Source: Planctomycetota bacterium (GTDB lineage: Bacteria; Planctomycetota; JAFGQW01). Taken from it: DNA of 35,227 bases. The notes beneath the pieces were generated by a model that worked only from the letters and a program-made list of their open reading frames with translations, did not search any database and was not told the origin of the DNA. The translations under genes were made by a program, and so were the position numbers. The DNA lies in contig JAFGQW010000257.1 in assembly GCA_016935485.1 (NCBI GenBank), forward strand, positions 1 to 35,227, given 5' to 3'. Shown here piece by piece: positions 31,334 through 35,227 of this stretch. Position 1 is the stretch's first letter; each line of letters opens with the position of its first letter.

Positions 31334-34300
31334 GTGCTGACCCGAACCCTGCTCCCGGTGCTCCTGTTGGCCGCGTGCCTTGCCGCGGTCGGGACGACCG
31401 GCTCGGCCCAGGGAAGTTTCTTGCCAGGAGACCAGGCTCCCGTTGAGTGGGCCGCTCCCGGACTCGTCCTCGACCATGCATCCACCTGCTGGATCGAGGT
31501 GGAGCGGCTCCGTGCCGCACAGGGCGCCGACAGCCCCTGGAACGCGTTCGTTGCGGCCCTCGGCGAGGGGTGGCTCGTCAGCCCGGACCAGGCGTTCGGC
31601 ACGCCGCGCTGGATCCTCGGCCCTGGTCTCGAGACCGGCATCGTTCCGCTGGACGAGACCGTGGCCGTCATGCATGCGCGGAGCCTCGCCGCCCGGATCG
31701 CCGGGGCGCTCGGCATCGACGAGCTCGGCGGGCTCGAGCTGATGCGCGTCGAGACGACGCCGAACCCGCATGGCCACCTGATCTGCGGCGTCGACTTCCA
31801 GCAGACCCACCGCGGCTATGACGTGCGGACGCTCAGCGAGCGCCGCCGCGTGATCTTTCGCTACGACCTCACGCTGGGCAGGCTCTCCAACCTCGGCTCC
31901 GACTGGCTCGCCGGGATCGACCTCCGTACGGACGGCGCGCGGAGCCGTGAGGCTGCGATCGCCGCGGCGGAAGGGCTCGTGCCGGCGTACATGCCCGGCG
32001 ACGGGCGCGTGGGCGTCTTCGAGACCTACGTGCTCGTGGGCGTGGACGACGAGACCAGGGTCCAGGCCCGGCTCGTCCACGAGGTCCAGATCGAGGTCGA
32101 CAGCCCGGCGCACGTCTGGCGCGTCATCCTGGACGCGCACAGCGGCGAGCGCCTCTTCGTCGGCGATCTCGTGTGCTCCGTGGACGTGACGGGCAACGTC
32201 AGCGTCGGCGGCCTCGACGCCGGCGGCGGCACGCCGCCGGCGGTGCCGTTCTCGGTGAAACCGGCGCGGAGTCTCTTCGTCAGCATCTCCGGCGGCGGCA
32301 GTGCCACGACCGACGCCAACGGCGACTTCACCATTCCCAACGCCGGCACCACGCAGGTCACGCTTACCGGCCGGCTGGCGGGCGACTGGTGCACGGTGCA
32401 GAACCAGAGCGGCACGAACCTGTCCTTCTCGCAGCCGGCGATGCCCGGCACGCCGGCGAACATCGTGCTGAACGGCACGCACACATCCGAGTTCACCACC
32501 GCGGAGGGCACGGCCTACTACCAGGTGACCCACACGCACTTCTTCCTCCAGAAGCGCTGGCCCGCGTACTCCGGCCGTAAGGGCCTGACGACGAACGTGA
32601 ACATCGCGAACACGTGCAACGCGTACTGGACGACCTCTGGCGGGGGGAGCATCAACTTCTTCCGCGCGGGAAGCGGCTGCAACAACACCGCGTTCTCCGA
32701 CGTCATGTCGCACGAGTTCGGCCACGGGTTCCACTACACGTGGCACGGAAGCACCAATCCGACGAGCTTCAGCGAGGGGATCGGCGACCACGTCGGCCTC
32801 TACGTTACCGGACAGCGCGTCATGGGCCGCGGCTTCCGGACCAACGGCGCCGTGGTGCGCGATTACCGGGTGGGCGGAGCGGCCAACAACACGCAGTGGC
32901 CGTCCGCAGGATTGGAAGTCCACAAGGCGGGCGAGATCTGGGCCGGCTGCGTCATGGATCTCCGCGACTACCTGATCACCAAGCACGGCGCCACCCAGGG
33001 GGTCGACATCGCCGAGACCATCACGATCGCGCAGTACTCGCGCAACCCGGGCGACATGCCGGACGCCGTCAGGGAGACGATGGTCCAGGACGACAACGAC
33101 GCGAACTTGCTGAACGGCACGCCGAACTTCGCCGAGATCGCGGCGGCGGCCGACCGCCACAACCTCCCGCGCCCGCCGGATCCCGTGCAATTCGTGCACA
33201 CGCGGTATCCGAACACGCGCGACGTGGTGAACGACTACGTGGTGACCTCGAAGATCACCTCGACGGGTGGGCCGATCGTGAGCGCTGTGCTCGTCTACCA
33301 GATCGGCACGGCGCCTCTCACGACCGTGAACCTCACCAAGGGCGCTGGCGACATGTACTCGGCGCCGATTCCGGCCCAGCCGGTGCTGACGTCGATTTCG
33401 TACTATCTCGTCGCGACGGACGCGAGCAACAACACCTCCACCGAGCCGAAGCGGGGCCTGCTCCACACGTTCCGCGTGGCACGCGAGATCGTGGCGTTAC
33501 AGGACGACTTCGAGACCAGCAAGGGCTGGACGGCGATGCCCGATGACAACGCCACCACGGGCCGGTTCGAGCGGGCCGATCCGTACTACGCCTACGTCTC
33601 CACTACCACGAGCTCGGTGAGCCAGCCCGAGGACGACCACACGCCGGGCAGCGGCACGATGTGCTACGTGACGCAGAACGGCACGCGTGGCGGGAACAGC
33701 CAGAATCACGACGTCGACGGCGGCAAGACCTCGATCGTGAGCCCGCTGTTCGATCTGAGCGGTGTGCCGGCCGGCGCGGCGACGGTGGACTTCGCCTACT
33801 GGTTCGTCGAGTACACGGCCATCGACGATGCGCTCCGGATGGATCTGTCCAGCGACGGCGGTATCGGCTGGCGCGCGGTCTGGAGCACCGGCGTGTCCAG
33901 TGCCAGCTGGTTCGAGGCCTCCGGGGTGGTTCTCCCCGGTCCCTACACGAACACCATGAAGCTCCGCTTCTGGACCTACGATCTCGGCACGGGTTCCGTG
34001 ACGGACGCGCTGGTCGACGATGTGGTGGTCCGTTCGCTGGACGACAACGTGGCGGCGTTTCGGGCCCAGACGCGGACGCCGGCGATCGGCAGCACGCTCA
34101 GCTACACCTTGAACGCCCCGCGCGAACCCGGCGCGGTCTACGTGGCGGCGTTCGCGCTCACGCGCGGGCCGGTGAAGATCCCCGGCATCGGCACGATGGA
34201 TCTCGGGCTCCCGGTCTACGAGCTCCGGCTCGGGATGACCGACACGGCGGGGAAGGCGGCGTTTCCCGTGCCGGTGCCGAACGTGCCGCTGCTCAAGGGC

Positions 34301-34378
34301 ATACGCGTCCACACCCAGGCGTTCCTGGCCGGTCAGGCGATGATCTTCTCCAATCTCTGGACGATCGACATTCAGTAG
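31334..34378 (+). CDS. Large secreted zinc metalloprotease (M36/M4-like, HEFGH)
   Basis: This 1014-residue protein starts at GTG 31334, with AAGGAG eight bases upstream and a signal peptide (LLPVLLLAACLAAVG); the cysteine in LLAAC could also be a lipobox. A propeptide-like region (about 25-300) precedes the catalytic domain. HEFGH (460-464) supplies two zinc His and the catalytic Glu, and E481 in FSEGIGD is the probable third ligand, as in thermolysin/fungalysin-type enzymes. Further on are a beta-sandwich with ETSKGW and SIVSPLFDLSG (about 715-905) and a C-terminal module (MTDTAGKAAFPVPVPN... SNLWTIDI) shared with two other secreted proteins here. It is probably an extracellular or surface endopeptidase. 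A strong terminator follows. Confidence 0.9.
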   Translation: MLTRTLLPVLLLAACLAAVGTTGSAQGSFLPGDQAPVEWAAPGLVLDHASTCWIEVERLRAAQGADSPWNAFVAALGEGWLVSPDQAFGTPRWILGPGLETGIVPLDETVAVMHARSLAARIAGALGIDELGGLELMRVETTPNPHGHLICGVDFQQTHRGYDVRTLSERRRVIFRYDLTLGRLSNLGSDWLAGIDLRTDGARSREAAIAAAEGLVPAYMPGDGRVGVFETYVLVGVDDETRVQARLVHEVQIEVDSPAHVWRVILDAHSGERLFVGDLVCSVDVTGNVSVGGLDAGGGTPPAVPFSVKPARSLFVSISGGGSATTDANGDFTIPNAGTTQVTLTGRLAGDWCTVQNQSGTNLSFSQPAMPGTPANIVLNGTHTSEFTTAEGTAYYQVTHTHFFLQKRWPAYSGRKGLTTNVNIANTCNAYWTTSGGGSINFFRAGSGCNNTAFSDVMSHEFGHGFHYTWHGSTNPTSFSEGIGDHVGLYVTGQRVMGRGFRTNGAVVRDYRVGGAANNTQWPSAGLEVHKAGEIWAGCVMDLRDYLITKHGATQGVDIAETITIAQYSRNPGDMPDAVRETMVQDDNDANLLNGTPNFAEIAAAADRHNLPRPPDPVQFVHTRYPNTRDVVNDYVVTSKITSTGGPIVSAVLVYQIGTAPLTTVNLTKGAGDMYSAPIPAQPVLTSISYYLVATDASNNTSTEPKRGLLHTFRVAREIVALQDDFETSKGWTAMPDDNATTGRFERADPYYAYVSTTTSSVSQPEDDHTPGSGTMCYVTQNGTRGGNSQNHDVDGGKTSIVSPLFDLSGVPAGAATVDFAYWFVEYTAIDDALRMDLSSDGGIGWRAVWSTGVSSASWFEASGVVLPGPYTNTMKLRFWTYDLGTGSVTDALVDDVVVRSLDDNVAAFRAQTRTPAIGSTLSYTLNAPREPGAVYVAAFALTRGPVKIPGIGTMDLGLPVYELRLGMTDTAGKAAFPVPVPNVPLLKGIRVHTQAFLAGQAMIFSNLWTIDIQ

Positions 34379-34420
34379 GTCCGTCGGACGTCGCGTACGG
34401 CGTCCTCTGACGGCGACTTC

Positions 34421-34450
34421 AACGGGGCGCCTCGCGGCGCCCCGTTTTTT
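34421..34450 (+). terminator. Intrinsic terminator after the metalloprotease gene
   Basis: CGGGGCGCC (34423-34431), loop TCGC and GGCGCCCCG (34436-34444) form a perfect 9-bp GC-rich stem, extended by an A-T pair and followed by TTTTTT. This is the clearest rho-independent terminator in the window. Confidence 0.92.
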
Positions 34451-34479
34451 CGTCCTGTCGTGGCGCGTGCGGTTCCGGG

Positions 34480-34485
34480 TATGAT
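34480..34485 (+). promoter_or_regulatory. Candidate -10 box (TATGAT) of the last gene
   Basis: TATGAT lies 69 bases before the ATG at 34555 and just after the upstream terminator. The -35 is weak (CTGTCG about 19 bases upstream). Confidence 0.4.
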
Positions 34486-34554
34486 GTCCCCGTCGAGCAA
34501 GGGGCCGGGAAGGCACCGGCTCCGGGATCTCGAGAATCGGGAAGGAGGTTCATC

Positions 34555-35227
34555 ATGTCTCGTGTCGTCCTCGTCGCGGTGCTCGCAATGGTGCTCCTCG
34601 GCCTCGCCCCGCTGGCTGCTGCGCAGCTGCACGGCAGCGGCTGGGTCTATGGCGGGGTGCCCGCCCCCCTGAGTCCGGCAAGCTACGGGGTCCTCGGGCA
34701 CATCGATCTCACGGGAGCGATGAAGCTGTGGGTGGACCCGGCGGCGTACCCGAAGGTCTTTGATGGATCAACCACGGTCGAGGGCGGGACGATGGGCCCG
34801 GGCAATACCTACCACCTGGTTGCCATCGCCTCGACGAAGCTGCATCAGAGTTTCCTGATCGTGGATCTCAGCGGGAAGATCGTCAACACGCTCGTGGTAA
34901 CCCCGGTACCGCCCGACAAGGGTGGCGGCTGGGTGGTCGATGTCGCGATCGACCCGAGCGGCGACTACATCGTGCTCGAGGCGCCCCCGACCGGGATCAA
35001 GGGCGGAGCGCTCTACCGGTTCAACCCCACCACCTTCTCGCTCGTTACCCTGCATGCCGGCGCACCGTTCTCCAGCCCAACCGCCGTCACCGTCGACGTG
35101 GACACCGGCGACGCCATCGTGCTCAATTCGCCCTACCTCTACCGCATTGCGCCGAGCGGCTCGAGCCTCAGCACGATCGGCCGATTCGGAGTGCCGGTGC
35201 TGGGCCAGGTCACGCAGGACATCCGGA
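34555..35227 (+). CDS. Secreted beta-propeller-like protein, 3' end outside window
   Basis: The frame runs from ATG 34555 to the window edge without a stop, giving 224 residues. GGAAGGAGG lies seven bases upstream, a strong ribosome site. A signal peptide (VVLVAVLAMVLLGLAPLAAAQ) is followed by strand-rich segments (FLIVDLSGKIVNTLVV; VDVAIDPSGDYIVLEAP; AVTVDVDTGDAIVLN) with the 'DPSGD' turns typical of propeller blades. By comparison with its neighbours it may end in the same C-terminal module, but that part is not visible. Function unknown. Confidence 0.85.
   Translation, partial: MSRVVLVAVLAMVLLGLAPLAAAQLHGSGWVYGGVPAPLSPASYGVLGHIDLTGAMKLWVDPAAYPKVFDGSTTVEGGTMGPGNTYHLVAIASTKLHQSFLIVDLSGKIVNTLVVTPVPPDKGGGWVVDVAIDPSGDYIVLEAPPTGIKGGALYRFNPTTFSLVTLHAGAPFSSPTAVTVDVDTGDAIVLNSPYLYRIAPSGSSLSTIGRFGVPVLGQVTQDIR

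Noticed and set aside
31253-33466. A 737-codon minus-strand open frame opposite the metalloprotease
   Set aside because: Antisense shadow of GC-rich coding DNA: His/Val/Arg-rich, no motif, while the plus strand has a signal peptide and HEFGH.
1-35227. Mobile element, prophage or CRISPR array
   Set aside because: No transposase, integrase, phage structural gene, Cas gene or regularly spaced repeats seen on either strand.

Overview
This is a very GC-rich, densely coded window of about 35 kb with no rRNA, tRNA, CRISPR array or insertion sequence that I can see. It reads like a Planctomycetota-type chromosome. Several large secreted proteins are beta-propeller-like, three of them share a C-terminal module ending in an 'SN/FN...' strand, one is a carboxypeptidase-regulatory-like protein, and the repertoire includes an ECF sigma/anti-sigma pair. 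The phylum is inferred from gene content and style only.

Layout. (1) 1-10.2 kb: a left-truncated TPR protein, then a sucrose cluster. This holds a fused sucrose-phosphate synthase/phosphatase on the plus strand, an unrecognised secreted protein, and on the minus strand a fructokinase-type PfkB kinase translationally coupled to sucrose synthase. Together these can make sucrose and cleave it to nucleotide-sugar plus fructose-phosphate. (2) 10.2-13.0 kb: a secreted HEAT-repeat protein convergent with a small nitroreductase. (3) 13.2-23.05 kb, minus strand: the centrepiece, ten co-directional, tightly packed genes. In transcription order they are an FHA-like/RING-type zinc protein, an E1 (ThiF/MoeB type) with an added zinc ribbon, an E2 with HPN motif and catalytic Cys, a duplicated CesT/TY-chaperone-like protein, a YukD-like ubiquitin-fold protein, a JAB/JAMM peptidase, an ARC/Mpa-type AAA+ ATPase with coiled coil, a divergent Dop/PafA-family enzyme, a 64-residue Pup ending in GGE, and a canonical Pup ligase (PafA family). 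A eukaryote-like E1-E2-RING-JAB cascade and a complete pupylation module therefore share one apparent operon. No 20S proteasome genes are present in the window.

(4) 23.3-24.4 kb: a divergently transcribed protein of unknown function. Its upstream region carries the same palindrome (TGCGGRAWYCCGCA) that occurs twice inside the E1-E2 gap of the operon, which suggests shared regulation. (5) 24.6-35.2 kb, plus strand: secreted beta-propeller-like proteins, an ECF sigma factor with a zinc-finger anti-sigma factor, a membrane-anchored carboxypeptidase-regulatory-like protein, an Rrf2 regulator with three Fe-S-type cysteines, a large secreted HEFGH metalloprotease followed by a strong intrinsic terminator, and a right-truncated secreted protein.

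The operon is the system worth following up. E1/E2/RING/JAB/YukD-like operons were already predicted by comparative genomics, and Pup systems are known outside Actinobacteria. The complete physical merger of the two, with unusual features in nearly every component (Ubl without diglycine, JAB with a Cys-rich insertion, ATPase without a C-terminal HbYX, Dop-like enzyme with altered metal/ATP motifs), is what looks new or little described.
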